In this document: one piece after another, positions 46,673-55,815 of the stretch
How positions within the stretch are numbered: position 1 is the first letter of the stretch
Layout: each line of letters starts with the position of its first letter
DNA from: Gammaproteobacteria bacterium
GTDB taxonomy: Bacteria > Pseudomonadota > Gammaproteobacteria > JADZEE01
NCBI GenBank assembly: GCA_020850735.1
Contig: JADZEE010000136.1
Location: 90,117 to 154,116 of the forward strand
DNA: 64,000 bases
Direction of reading: 5' to 3'
The notes under the pieces: model-generated
Databases searched by the model: none
Told to the model about the DNA's origin: nothing
The model's input: the letters and a program-made list of their open reading frames with translations, nothing else
Program-made: the position numbers and the translations under genes

Positions 46673-47809
46673 ATGGATTTCGAGTACACACAGGAGCAGC
46701 GGATCCTCGCCGACGCCGTCGCGCGCTTCGCGCAGCGGGACTACGGTTTCGAGGCGCGGCGGCGCATCCTCGAATCGGAGTCCGGCTGCAGCGACGAGGT
46801 CTGGCGTACGTTCGCGGACATGGGGCTGCTCGGCTTGTCGCTGCCGTCGGCCTGGGGCGGTTTCGACGGCGGCGCGGTCGACCTGTTCGCCGTGATGGAG
46901 ACCATCGGCGAGGCGCTCGTGATCGAACCATTCGTGCCGACGGTCGGTCTGGGCGCGCGGCTGCTCGCGCGCGGCGCCAGCCCGGACCTGTGCGGGCGCG
47001 TGTTGCCCGCCGTGGTCGAGGGCCGGTGCAAGCTCGCCTTCGCACACGCCGAGCGCGGTGCGCGTTACGATCTCGCGCAAGTGGCGACCCGTGCGCAGCG
47101 TAACGAGGATCGCTGGCGGCTCGATGGCAGCAAATGCGTGGTGCTCGGCGCCCCGCTGGCCGATTACCTCCTCGTGTCCGCGCGGACCGGCTCGGATACC
47201 TGCGCCGCTGACGGGATCAGTGTGTTTCTCGTCGATCGCGACGCCCCCGGGCTCGGTATCAAGCCCTACCGGACGGTGGATGCGCAGCGCGCCGCCGATC
47301 TCGAGCTCGAGGGCGTGATGGTGGATGCCGGCAGCATCGTGGGTCCGACGGGCGGTGCCCACGCGCTCATCGAAGAGGCCGTGGATTTCGCCACCGCGCT
47401 CGTGTGCGCGGAAGCCGTGGGCGCGATGCGCCATGCGAACGCGGCGACTCTCGAGTACCTCAAGACGCGCCGGCAGTTCGGGGTGCCCATCGGCAGCTTC
47501 CAGGCCCTGCAGCACCGCATGGTCGACATGGTGATCAGCGTCGAGCAGTCGCGGTCGATGGCCTGTCTCGCCTGTGCGCAGGTCGACGGTGCGGTGGACG
47601 CAAGCGCCCGTGCGCGCGCGGTGTCGGCGGCCAAGGTAAAGATCGCCGACGCCTGCCGGCACGTGAGCCAGGAAGCGGTGCAGCTGCACGGCGGCATGGG
47701 CATGACCGAGGAACTGAAGGTGTCACACACCTTCCGCCGCCTGACGATGATCGCCCAGCAGTTCGGTGACGCCGACCACCATCTCGATCGTCTCGCCCGG
47801 CTCGATTGA
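46673..47809 (+). CDS. Acyl-CoA dehydrogenase (second subunit/paralogue)
   Basis: MDFEYTQEQRILADAVARFAQRDYGFEARRRI...TRRQFGVPIGSFQALQHRMVDM...AVQLHGGMGMTEELKVSHTFRRL. Confidence 0.93.
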   Translation: MDFEYTQEQRILADAVARFAQRDYGFEARRRILESESGCSDEVWRTFADMGLLGLSLPSAWGGFDGGAVDLFAVMETIGEALVIEPFVPTVGLGARLLARGASPDLCGRVLPAVVEGRCKLAFAHAERGARYDLAQVATRAQRNEDRWRLDGSKCVVLGAPLADYLLVSARTGSDTCAADGISVFLVDRDAPGLGIKPYRTVDAQRAADLELEGVMVDAGSIVGPTGGAHALIEEAVDFATALVCAEAVGAMRHANAATLEYLKTRRQFGVPIGSFQALQHRMVDMVISVEQSRSMACLACAQVDGAVDASARARAVSAAKVKIADACRHVSQEAVQLHGGMGMTEELKVSHTFRRLTMIAQQFGDADHHLDRLARLD

Positions 47810-47882
47810 TCCTCACCGCCCGCACGGCGGGGCGCACGCCCGCACGGCCGGCCAGCGGCGCGGGCGCCGGCGCGGCGGCACG

Positions 47883-49031
47883 TTGCTGAACGAGCGCCAG
47901 CGCACGCTGACGGCGGTGATCGCCTGCATCGCCGTCTATGGTCTCACGCTCGGTTTCTCCACACCGCTGCTGTCGCTGATCCTCGAGTCGCGTGGCGTCG
48001 GCCGGACGTGGATCGGGCTCAACGCGGTGATGCCGTCGCTGTCACTGGTGCTGTTCTCGCCCTACATCCCGCGGCTGGTGGCGGCGTTCGGGCTGCGGCG
48101 CCTGCTCGTGGCCTGCCTGGGCATCGATCTCGTGCTGCTGCTCGCGCTGCCGCTGTTCGATCATCTCGGTGCCTGGTTCGCGATCCGCCTGCTGATGGGC
48201 ATGACCCTCGGCGGTCTGTTCGTCGCCGCCGAGACCTGGATCAATGCCATCACCGCGGATGCCGTGCGCGGCCGGGTCATCGCCACCTACAACTCGGTCT
48301 TTTACCTCACGGCCGCGGTCGGCCCGGCGTTGATCGCGCTCACGGGCACGGCCGGGTATACCCCGTTTTTGATCGCCGGGGCGTTCATTCTGCTGGCCGG
48401 CGTGCCCCTGCGCTGGGCCACCGACGGCGGCGGTTTCGATACCGGATCCGAGATCCGCTTCAGCCTGCGGGGTTTTCTCGCCGCCGCACCGGTGCTCGCG
48501 CTGGCCGTGGGCCTGTTCGCGCTCATCGACTTCGTGCTCGCGGCACTGTTGCCGGTGTACGGCGTACGCAACGGGCTGACGCCCGGCGCAGCCGCGTTGC
48601 TGCTCACCGTCGTTGCCCTCGGTCGCATCGTTCTGCAGCTGCCCATCGGTTGGATCGCCGATCGCAGCGACCGCGTGCGTACCCTGTACACCTGTATCGC
48701 GGTGACCGGCATCGGCATGCTCGCTTTGCCCTGGGCCGTGACGGCACCGCCATGGGGACCCGCGGTGATTTTCGTCTGGGGCGGTGTCGCCGGCGGCATC
48801 TACACCGTGGCCCTGACCCTGGTGGGCGATCGCTTCCATGGCGCCGGGCTGGTGGTCGCCAATGCGGCGATCGGCGTCATCTGGGGCATCGGCGGCATCC
48901 TCGGACCCGCTGCCACGGGCGTCGCAATGGACGTGTGGGATCCACACGGTTTCGTGCTCGTACCGGCGCTGGCCTGCGCCGCGACACTCGTCGCCGCCGG
49001 CCGCCTCGAGCCGGCCCGGCGCACGGGCTGA
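47883..49031 (+). CDS. MFS transporter (YcaD-like); start uncertain (TTG)
   Basis: LLNERQRTLTAVIACIAVYGLTLGFSTPLLSLILESRGVGRTWIGLNAVMPSLSLVLFSPYIPRL; 12 hydrophobic segments. Confidence 0.88.
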   Translation: MLNERQRTLTAVIACIAVYGLTLGFSTPLLSLILESRGVGRTWIGLNAVMPSLSLVLFSPYIPRLVAAFGLRRLLVACLGIDLVLLLALPLFDHLGAWFAIRLLMGMTLGGLFVAAETWINAITADAVRGRVIATYNSVFYLTAAVGPALIALTGTAGYTPFLIAGAFILLAGVPLRWATDGGGFDTGSEIRFSLRGFLAAAPVLALAVGLFALIDFVLAALLPVYGVRNGLTPGAAALLLTVVALGRIVLQLPIGWIADRSDRVRTLYTCIAVTGIGMLALPWAVTAPPWGPAVIFVWGGVAGGIYTVALTLVGDRFHGAGLVVANAAIGVIWGIGGILGPAATGVAMDVWDPHGFVLVPALACAATLVAAGRLEPARRTG

Positions 49032-49145
49032 GCGCGGCGAGCGTGTAGAATCGGGACCGGTAGCCTCGCCGCCCGGCCGCGCAGTACCGGGGCGCGGTCC
49101 GAACGTTCCGACAGCCGCTGGCCCGACATGATGCGCTCCTGCAAG

Positions 49146-49274
49146 CTCAGAGCTCGCGAAACATTCACCGGCCGCAGCAAGACCGTTCCCGGGCGTTTCT
49201 GGCCAGGTGCGGGGGCGCACGAAATCGCGCGCCTGGCGGGCCTAAGGCGCGGTGATGGTTTCACGAGCTCTCAG
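49146..49274. repeat. Intergenic repeat copy 2 (MITE-like, ~28-bp imperfect terminal inverted repeats)
   Basis: CTCAGAGCTCGCGAAACATTCACCGGCC ... reverse complement of 3' end CTGAGAGCTCGTGAAACCATCACCGCGCC. Confidence 0.8.
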
Positions 49275-49363
49275 TGTTCCCGATCCGTCGCCGATTCGCG
49301 TTGCCGGCCGCGCGCTCGACACGCCGGCAACGCGCGCGGCCGGCGCCTGAGACCGTGATCGGC

Positions 49364-50308
49364 GTGAGCACCGCCCGCGTATCCGGACCGCGCATCGGCA
49401 TCGCACTTGGCAGCGGCGCAGCCCGCGGCTGGGCGCACATCGGTGTGTTGCAGGCGCTCGAGGAGACCGGTATCCGGCCGGCCGTGGTGTGCGGCACGTC
49501 GATCGGGGCGCTGGTCGGCGGTGCTTACGTCCTCGGTAACCTGGGCGCGCTCGAGCGCTGGGTGCGCGAGCTCAACTGGGGGCGTTTCCTGCGCCTGTTC
49601 GACGTGCACCTGGTCGGCGGCGGGTTCATCGAGGGGGAACGCTTCGTCGATGCCGTGCGCGGCGACACGGCGGACGTCGATATCGACACCCTGGCGTTGC
49701 CGTTCGCCGCAATCGCGACCGACTTTCACACCGGGCAGGAGATCTGGCTGCAGCGCGGCTCGCTGTTCGACGCCATCCGGGCCTCGATCGCCCTGCCGGG
49801 ATTGTTCACACCGGTCGCGCGTGATGCGGCGTTGCTCGTGGACGGCGGGCTGGTCAATCCGGTGCCGGTGTCCGTGTGCCGGGCGCTGGGTGCCGAGCGC
49901 GTAATCGCGGTGAATCTCAACGGCGACATCGTCGGTCGCCACGGCGCCACGCGCCGGGTCGAGCCGCCGGCTTGCGTCGACGGCGCGACCGACGAAACCG
50001 ATCTGGTCGGCCGGCTTTCACAGCAGATCGTGTCGACCCTGCGCAGCCTGCCCGGCGCCGAGAACATGCTCAAGGCACGCCCGCGCGACGCGCGTCCCGG
50101 TCTGCTCGACGTCGTCGCGGGTGCATTGAACATCATGCAGGACAGGATCACCCGCAGTCGCATGGCCGGCGATCCGCCCGACGTCCTGCTGGCGCCGCGC
50201 CTGGCGCAGATCGGCCTGCTGGAGTTCGCGCGTGCCGCGGAAGCCATCGAGGAGGGCCGGCGCTGCGTGCGCGCGATGCGCCCGGCGCTGGAGGACATGC
50301 TGCGATGA
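49364..50308 (+). CDS. Patatin-like phospholipase family protein (GTG start approximate)
   Basis: IGIALGSGAARGWAHIGVLQALEETGIRPAVVCGTSIGALVGGAYV (GxSxG) ... VDGGLVNPVPV. Confidence 0.92.
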   Translation: MSTARVSGPRIGIALGSGAARGWAHIGVLQALEETGIRPAVVCGTSIGALVGGAYVLGNLGALERWVRELNWGRFLRLFDVHLVGGGFIEGERFVDAVRGDTADVDIDTLALPFAAIATDFHTGQEIWLQRGSLFDAIRASIALPGLFTPVARDAALLVDGGLVNPVPVSVCRALGAERVIAVNLNGDIVGRHGATRRVEPPACVDGATDETDLVGRLSQQIVSTLRSLPGAENMLKARPRDARPGLLDVVAGALNIMQDRITRSRMAGDPPDVLLAPRLAQIGLLEFARAAEAIEEGRRCVRAMRPALEDMLR

Positions 50309-50330
50309 GCGGCGCCGGGCGTCACGGCGC

Positions 50331-51635
50331 ATGCTGACGCGGGCGGCCGCGCGCCGGCGCTGCGGCAATCCGGCCGTGATCGTGCTCGTCGCCGTGCCGG
50401 TGCTCGCCGCCCTGCCGGCCGTGAACGGCGCCTCCGTCGCGACTCTGTTGCACGGTGCCGGCGAGGTCGCCGGCGTTGCCGGCCTCGCGCTGATGCTGCT
50501 CGCGGGTGCGCTGAGCGTGCGGATCCCGGGGTTCGACCGCCACTTCGGTGGTCTGACCCGCCTGTGGCGCACGCATCACCTGCTCGGCGCGGGCGCGTTG
50601 CTGCTGGTGTTCGCGCACCCGCTGCTGCTGGCCTTCGCCGCGGCGGACGATTCGCTCGCCGGCGCCGCGCGCACGCTGCTGCCGGGGCCGCAGCTCGTCG
50701 CGGTCTGGCTCGGCTGGGCCGCGCTGGGTGCGATGCTGGTGTTCCTGGCACCGACGTTCGCGTTCTTCGGGGCGCCGGAATACCAGCGCTGGAAGCGCCT
50801 GCACGGTCTTGCCGGCCTCGCCCTGTTCCTCGGTCTCGCGCACGGTCTGGCGCTCGGCCGTGGCGAGCTGCGCTGGCTCTGGGCCGCCTACGGCCTGCTC
50901 GCACTGGCTGCGTACGCCTATCGTCGCGTGCTCGCGCGCCGCTTCGGGCGCCTGCCGTTTGGCGTGCGCGAGCTCGTGCGGCGCTCGAGCGCCGTCGTCG
51001 AGATCGCTCTCGTGCCGCGCGAGCGCGCGCTGCGCTATCGCCCTGGCCAGTTCATCTACCTGACCCCGCTCGATCCCGGGCTCGCCGCCGGCCTTGGCGA
51101 GGAGCATCCGTACACGCTGACGTCGGCGCCGGCGGAAACGGGGCTGCGTGTCGCGGTGAAAGGACTTGGCGATGCCAGCCGCGCCCTGCAACGCATCGCG
51201 CCCGGCAGCGCGGTGCAGGTGGAAGGTCCGTACGGAGACTTTTTTCCGACCGCCGGGGACACGGTGCCGGAGCTGTGGATCGCCGGCGGCATCGGCATCG
51301 CGCCATTCATCGGTCGCCTGCGTGACCTGGCGGCCGGCGGTGCGTCCGCGGACGTCGTGCTCATCTACTGCGTGCAGGATGAGGCTCGGGCGGATTTTGC
51401 CGGCGAGCTGCGCGATCTCGCCGCGCGTGTCACCGGGGTGCGCCTGTCGCTGCATCTGTACTGCCGCGAGGGCGCGCTAGACGGCCGCTACATCGACGCC
51501 TGCTGCCCGGATGCCCGCCATCGCGAGGTTTACATCTGCGGCCCGGCCGCGCTGGCCGGCGTCGCCCGCAAGGCGCTGCGCGCCCGCGGCGTGCGGCGCG
51601 CGCGGATCCATACCGAGGAGTTCACACTGCTGTGA
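50331..51635 (+). CDS. Ferric reductase-like transmembrane FAD/NAD(P) oxidoreductase
   Basis: N-terminal TM helices with LWRTHHLLGAGALLLVFAHPLLL; FAD motif LRYRPGQFIYLTP, EEHPYTLTSAP; NAD motif WIAGGIGIAPFIGRL. Confidence 0.92.
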   Translation: MLTRAAARRRCGNPAVIVLVAVPVLAALPAVNGASVATLLHGAGEVAGVAGLALMLLAGALSVRIPGFDRHFGGLTRLWRTHHLLGAGALLLVFAHPLLLAFAAADDSLAGAARTLLPGPQLVAVWLGWAALGAMLVFLAPTFAFFGAPEYQRWKRLHGLAGLALFLGLAHGLALGRGELRWLWAAYGLLALAAYAYRRVLARRFGRLPFGVRELVRRSSAVVEIALVPRERALRYRPGQFIYLTPLDPGLAAGLGEEHPYTLTSAPAETGLRVAVKGLGDASRALQRIAPGSAVQVEGPYGDFFPTAGDTVPELWIAGGIGIAPFIGRLRDLAAGGASADVVLIYCVQDEARADFAGELRDLAARVTGVRLSLHLYCREGALDGRYIDACCPDARHREVYICGPAALAGVARKALRARGVRRARIHTEEFTLL

Positions 51636-51991
51636 AAAAGCTCATGTACTCGGCGTTCATCGCCTTCTGCGCGAGTGTCGCGACCATCGTCGCCCTCGAT
51701 CTGCTCGTGCCCGCCGCCGGCCGGGCGCAGTCGTCCGGCGCTGCGCGGCGTATAGACGCTGCCGAACTCGCCCGCCATGGTGAGCCGGGCGATTGCTGGC
51801 TGGCGATCGACGGCAAGGTCTATGCCGTCACCGACTACGTTCCCTCGCATCCCTCGGCGCCCGAGGTCGTAACCCGCTGGTGCGGCCGCGAGGCGAGCGA
51901 GGCGTTCGCCACCAAGGGCACCGGGCGCCCGCACAGTGCGTCCGCACGCGCAAGCCTCGAACCGCTCTACGTCGGCGACTACATACCCTGA
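51632..51991 (+). CDS. Cytochrome b5-like heme-binding domain protein, exported
   Basis: Signal/anchor MKKLMYSAFIAFCASVATIVALDLL; AELARHGEPGDCWLAIDGKVYAVTDYVPSHPSAPEVV...GRPHSASA. Confidence 0.88.
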   Translation: MKKLMYSAFIAFCASVATIVALDLLVPAAGRAQSSGAARRIDAAELARHGEPGDCWLAIDGKVYAVTDYVPSHPSAPEVVTRWCGREASEAFATKGTGRPHSASARASLEPLYVGDYIP

Positions 51992-52082
51992 CCGCGGCGC
52001 AACGTCGGCTGCGGCACGACAGTGTCCCCACGGCGCGGCGTGCGCGCGAACTGCCGTGACAGCGACCTTCGGCTCCGGCACG

Positions 52083-52811
52083 ATGTCGCCTGTCATGACT
52101 CCCGAGCGCTTTCGGAAATTGCGCCGCACGCTGGAGTGCCGGCAGCCGGATCTTGCCGTCATCGTCGACGATGTGCACAAGCCGCACAATCTGGCGGCCA
52201 TCGTCAGAACCTGCGACGCCGTCGGCGTCGGGCTGATCCACGCCGTCGCCCGGCGGGAGTCGATACGCGTGGCGCAGAAGACCGCCGGCGGCAGTGGCAA
52301 GTGGGTCGAAGTGCGCGCGCACGCGGATGTCGATGCGGCCTGTGCCAGCGCGCGGGACGCCGGCCAGCGGATCCTGCTCGCCCATCTCGGCCCGGGCAGT
52401 GTGCCGTTCCGCGACATCGACTGGACACGTGCCACGGCGCTCGTGCTCGGTGCGGAGCTCACCGGTCCGTCCGACGCGGCGCGCCGTTGCGCGGATGCGT
52501 CCGTGCACGTGCCGATGATGGGCATGGTCGAGTCCCTGAACGTCTCCGTCGCCTGCGCGCTGCTGCTGTTCGAAGCCGAACGCCAGCGGCGCGCGGCGGG
52601 CCTGTACGCCTCGCCCCGACTGGATGCCGGCGCGCTCGAGCGGCGCCTGTTCGAATGGGCGTATCCGCGCGTGGCCGCCTATTGCGCGACACGCGCGCTG
52701 GTCTACCCGCGGTTGAGCGACAGCGGCGAGATCATCGAGCCACTCGCCGATGGCCGACTGGCAAGCGATCCGGCGGTGGCCATCAGCCGCCCGCGCGAAA
52801 AAACTTCGTGA
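52083..52811 (+). CDS. trmH: tRNA (guanosine(18)-2'-O)-methyltransferase
   Basis: MTPERFRKLRRTLECRQPDLAVIVDDVHKPHNLAAIVRTCDAVGVGLIHAV...LVLGAELTGPSDAARRCADASVHVPMMGMVESLNVSVACALLLFEAERQR. Confidence 0.93.
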   Translation: MSPVMTPERFRKLRRTLECRQPDLAVIVDDVHKPHNLAAIVRTCDAVGVGLIHAVARRESIRVAQKTAGGSGKWVEVRAHADVDAACASARDAGQRILLAHLGPGSVPFRDIDWTRATALVLGAELTGPSDAARRCADASVHVPMMGMVESLNVSVACALLLFEAERQRRAAGLYASPRLDAGALERRLFEWAYPRVAAYCATRALVYPRLSDSGEIIEPLADGRLASDPAVAISRPREKTS

Positions 52812-52839
52812 CGATCGGCGCGGCGCCGCACGCGCGGGA

Positions 52840-53775
52840 CTATTCGGCCCCCGTCCCGGCGGGCGACGGACCCTGCCAATCGAAGCCCGTTGCCCGCGCG
52901 AGCCGGTGCGGTTCCAGCACCTCCTCGATACGGCGCGCGCCGATGATCCAGGTCGGATAGCCGCTGATCTGCGCGGTCTCGCAGGCCGCCGCCCGCGGCG
53001 CGCCTCGCCCGTTCGGTGAGCACTCTACGTACGGCAGCCGGTGTGCGGAGGCGCCGAACAGTTGTTTCTGTTCCTGGCAGTGGGGACACCAGTAGGCACC
53101 GTAGAACTTCACCCCGGCGGCGCTGAGATGTTCGGCGAGCGCGCGCAGGTACGGGCGCTCGGGCCCGGCGGCCGGATCGAACACGCCGCGGTAGTGCATG
53201 TGCACGAGGGTGAGCATGGCCACGGCGAGCACGATCCCGGTCGGTAGCCACGTGCGCCAGCGAAAACCGGTCAATGCCGGCGGCCGGGAAACACTCGTGC
53301 CGGCGAGCAGGACGATGAGCAGCGCCAGCGACACCATGCACCAGGGGCAGTAGGCGTTGATCTCGATGGCGGTCGCGACGGTGAAGTACACGCTCGCGGA
53401 CACGCCGAGCCACGCGACCAGCCACGCGGCCGCCCATGCACCGGCCACGGCGCGGGCGCGCAGCAGCAGGGCAGCGAGCACCGCATACATCGCCACGCCC
53501 CATACGGCCAGGGGTATGCCCAGCAGGACCGCGTAGCGGCTGTGCTGCACGAGATCACAACCCGAGCCCTCCGTGCAGAAGGGGAGATCGGCGTCGAGCC
53601 AGTGCTGCACGGCGAGGTACAGCGACAACAGCAGGCCCAGCCCGGCGATGCCGGCGAGCCCGCGTACGCGCGCTCCCGGTGCCGGCGTTCGCGCCAGGGT
53701 GCCGTCGCGCTGCGCTTTGCGCGCAAGCTTGCGTTCGGTACGGCTAGCCGGCGTGGCGGGACTGTCGTCGGTCAT
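52840..53775 (-). CDS. Vitamin K epoxide reductase (VKOR) fused to thioredoxin-like domain
   Basis: CTEGSGCDLVQHSRYAVLLGIPLAVWGVAMY...NAYCPWCMVSLA + KFYGAYWCPHCQEQKQLFGASA...SGYPTWII. Confidence 0.92.
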   Translation of the reverse strand: MTDDSPATPASRTERKLARKAQRDGTLARTPAPGARVRGLAGIAGLGLLLSLYLAVQHWLDADLPFCTEGSGCDLVQHSRYAVLLGIPLAVWGVAMYAVLAALLLRARAVAGAWAAAWLVAWLGVSASVYFTVATAIEINAYCPWCMVSLALLIVLLAGTSVSRPPALTGFRWRTWLPTGIVLAVAMLTLVHMHYRGVFDPAAGPERPYLRALAEHLSAAGVKFYGAYWCPHCQEQKQLFGASAHRLPYVECSPNGRGAPRAAACETAQISGYPTWIIGARRIEEVLEPHRLARATGFDWQGPSPAGTGAE

Positions 53776-53824
53776 GTACGCGCAAGAATACCGAACGTAC
53801 GCATCGCGAGCGACCGCTATTCCG

Positions 53825-55072
53825 TCAGGTGCTCACGCGATTGCGGCCCTGGTCCTTGGCACGGTAGAGCGCCTGGTCGGCCGCTTTCACGACGTCCTCG
53901 GATGCGCCGCCGCCGGCGGGCGGTACGGCGGCACCGATGCTGATCGTGACCGTCACCGTGTGCTGGCCGGCGCCGCGGGCCGGGCTGCGCCGGCGGTGCC
54001 GATCGCGGGCCGCCCGCGCCGGTGAGCGCAGCGCCAGCGCGTATTCCTGGACCGCGGCGCGCAAGGCTTGCAGGTGCGGCAGCGCGCGTTCCATGCGCTG
54101 GCCGTCGAAAACGATGGCGAACTCCTCGCCGCCGTAACGGAACACGCGCCCGCCGCCGCCGATCCGGCGCAGCCGGGTGGCGATCATTTTCAGCACCTGG
54201 TCGCCGACGTCGTGACCCCAGGTGTCGTTGAGCTTCTTGAAGTGGTCGATGTCGAGCATGGCAATGACGTATTGGCGGCCGAGACGCGCGATCTGATCGT
54301 TGAACGCGCGTCTGCCCGGCAGTCCGGTCAGCTCGTCGCGATACGCCAGATGCAGCGAGCGGTGCAGCATCGCGAACACGAGCACCAGGGCGGCTGCGGC
54401 AACGTAGGCGCCAGCGGCCGCGGTCGTTGCCGCGCCGCAGGCGAGCGCCATGGCCAGCGCACAGCCAAGGAACCCGCCGGCGTCCGGCCCGGGCGCGCGC
54501 AGCAGCGCGGCCAGTGGAATGAGAACGGCCACCGCGAATGCCAGCAACGCGAGATCCGGCAGCGTCGTGACCGGCAGTTGCGGGACGAAGGGCACCTCGA
54601 TGTGCAGCCACGCCGCGAGCGCCTGCGGCCGGGTGGCGAGCAGGCCGGCGGCGAGCGCGATCTGCGTGCCGAGCAGCAGCCAGCGCCACAGGGCCGGCCG
54701 TGACAGCACGCCCCGTTCGCGCGCGAGAAACACGATCGCCAGATTGAGCGGTGCGAGCGTGGCGGCCAGCGCCCGCGCCGCCTCGGCGACCGGCGCCTGG
54801 GCCGCCGGCACATTGAGCGCCAGCCACGCCGCCGCCACGATGGCCAGGACGAACACCATGCGCCCGTGCCGGTATGCGAGGGCGAGCGCGGCGGCGACGA
54901 TGATCAGCACGGCCGGCAGCGCTACGAACACGGTGTGGGGAAGCAGCAGCCGCGCGTAGGGCAAGCCCAGCCATACAGCCGCGATCACCGCGCACGGCGC
55001 TGCCAGCGCGGCGAACACACCGCCGGCGTCGAACGCCAGCGTCGGGTACGCGGGACGTGGACGTGCTTTCAT
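53825..55072 (-). CDS. Membrane-anchored GGDEF diguanylate cyclase
   Basis: HLAYRDELTGLPGRRAFNDQIARLGRQYVIAMLDIDHFKKLNDTWGHDVGDQVLK...VFRYGGEEFAIVFDG. Confidence 0.93.
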   Translation of the reverse strand: MKARPRPAYPTLAFDAGGVFAALAAPCAVIAAVWLGLPYARLLLPHTVFVALPAVLIIVAAALALAYRHGRMVFVLAIVAAAWLALNVPAAQAPVAEAARALAATLAPLNLAIVFLARERGVLSRPALWRWLLLGTQIALAAGLLATRPQALAAWLHIEVPFVPQLPVTTLPDLALLAFAVAVLIPLAALLRAPGPDAGGFLGCALAMALACGAATTAAAGAYVAAAALVLVFAMLHRSLHLAYRDELTGLPGRRAFNDQIARLGRQYVIAMLDIDHFKKLNDTWGHDVGDQVLKMIATRLRRIGGGGRVFRYGGEEFAIVFDGQRMERALPHLQALRAAVQEYALALRSPARAARDRHRRRSPARGAGQHTVTVTISIGAAVPPAGGGASEDVVKAADQALYRAKDQGRNRVST

Positions 55073-55815
55073 CACCGGGCGCGCGGCACTGCGTCCAGCC
55101 GCGCACTGACCCGCCACAGCGCATGTCCGCTCGCGCGGTACTTGCGTTCGAACGGTGACAGGGGCTCGCCCTGCAGGCGCTCGATCCACGGCTCGCGAAC
55201 GCCCGAGTCGAGCAGCGCCTGCGCGAATTCGGCCGCGAACACGGCCCAGTTGGTGTGCAGCTCGAGCCACCCGCCGAGCGCGATGGCGACGGGAAACACG
55301 GGGTGGGCGTGCCAGCGGCGCTTGAGGTGACGCGCCTTGGGCCAGGGGTTGGGGTAGAGCAGGTAATGGCGTGCGAGCTGCCATCCCGCCGCCGCCGCCA
55401 GTCGCCAGAAGTCGGCAAGATCGCAGCAGGCGAGCACCGGGCCGCGGTCGCCGCCGCTCACGCCGTCGCGGTACGGGCCGTACCGCAGCCGCCGCCGGTT
55501 ACGATCGATTCCGACGACGAAGGCGTCGGGGTAGCGGCGCGCGAGCGCCTGCGTGCTGGTGCCGGTGCCGCAGCCCGCGTCGAGCACGATCGGACCGTTG
55601 CGGGCGCGCCGGAGCACCTCGATGCGTTCGAACACCTGCCGGCTGGCAGCCGCGATCGGGCGCCGGTAAGCGCCGTGCCGGTAGCGCGCGATCACCGCGC
55701 ACAGTCGGACGTGGGGGGCCGCCTGCGAACTGTCGACCGGACGACTGTTGCCCGGCACGTGCTTGTCAACGGCCGAAGCGGACGCTGGCCGCCTCGAAGA
55801 CCGGCCCGTCGACAC
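55072..55815 (-). CDS. tRNA (guanine-N7)-methyltransferase-like SAM-dependent methyltransferase (TrmB family)
   Basis: IVLDAGCGTGTSTQALARRYPDAFVVGIDRNRRRL...HYLLYPNPWPKARHLKRRWHAHPVFP; start uncertain, overlaps next gene. Confidence 0.85.
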   Translation of the reverse strand: MSTGRSSRRPASASAVDKHVPGNSRPVDSSQAAPHVRLCAVIARYRHGAYRRPIAAASRQVFERIEVLRRARNGPIVLDAGCGTGTSTQALARRYPDAFVVGIDRNRRRLRYGPYRDGVSGGDRGPVLACCDLADFWRLAAAAGWQLARHYLLYPNPWPKARHLKRRWHAHPVFPVAIALGGWLELHTNWAVFAAEFAQALLDSGVREPWIERLQGEPLSPFERKYRASGHALWRVSARLDAVPRAR

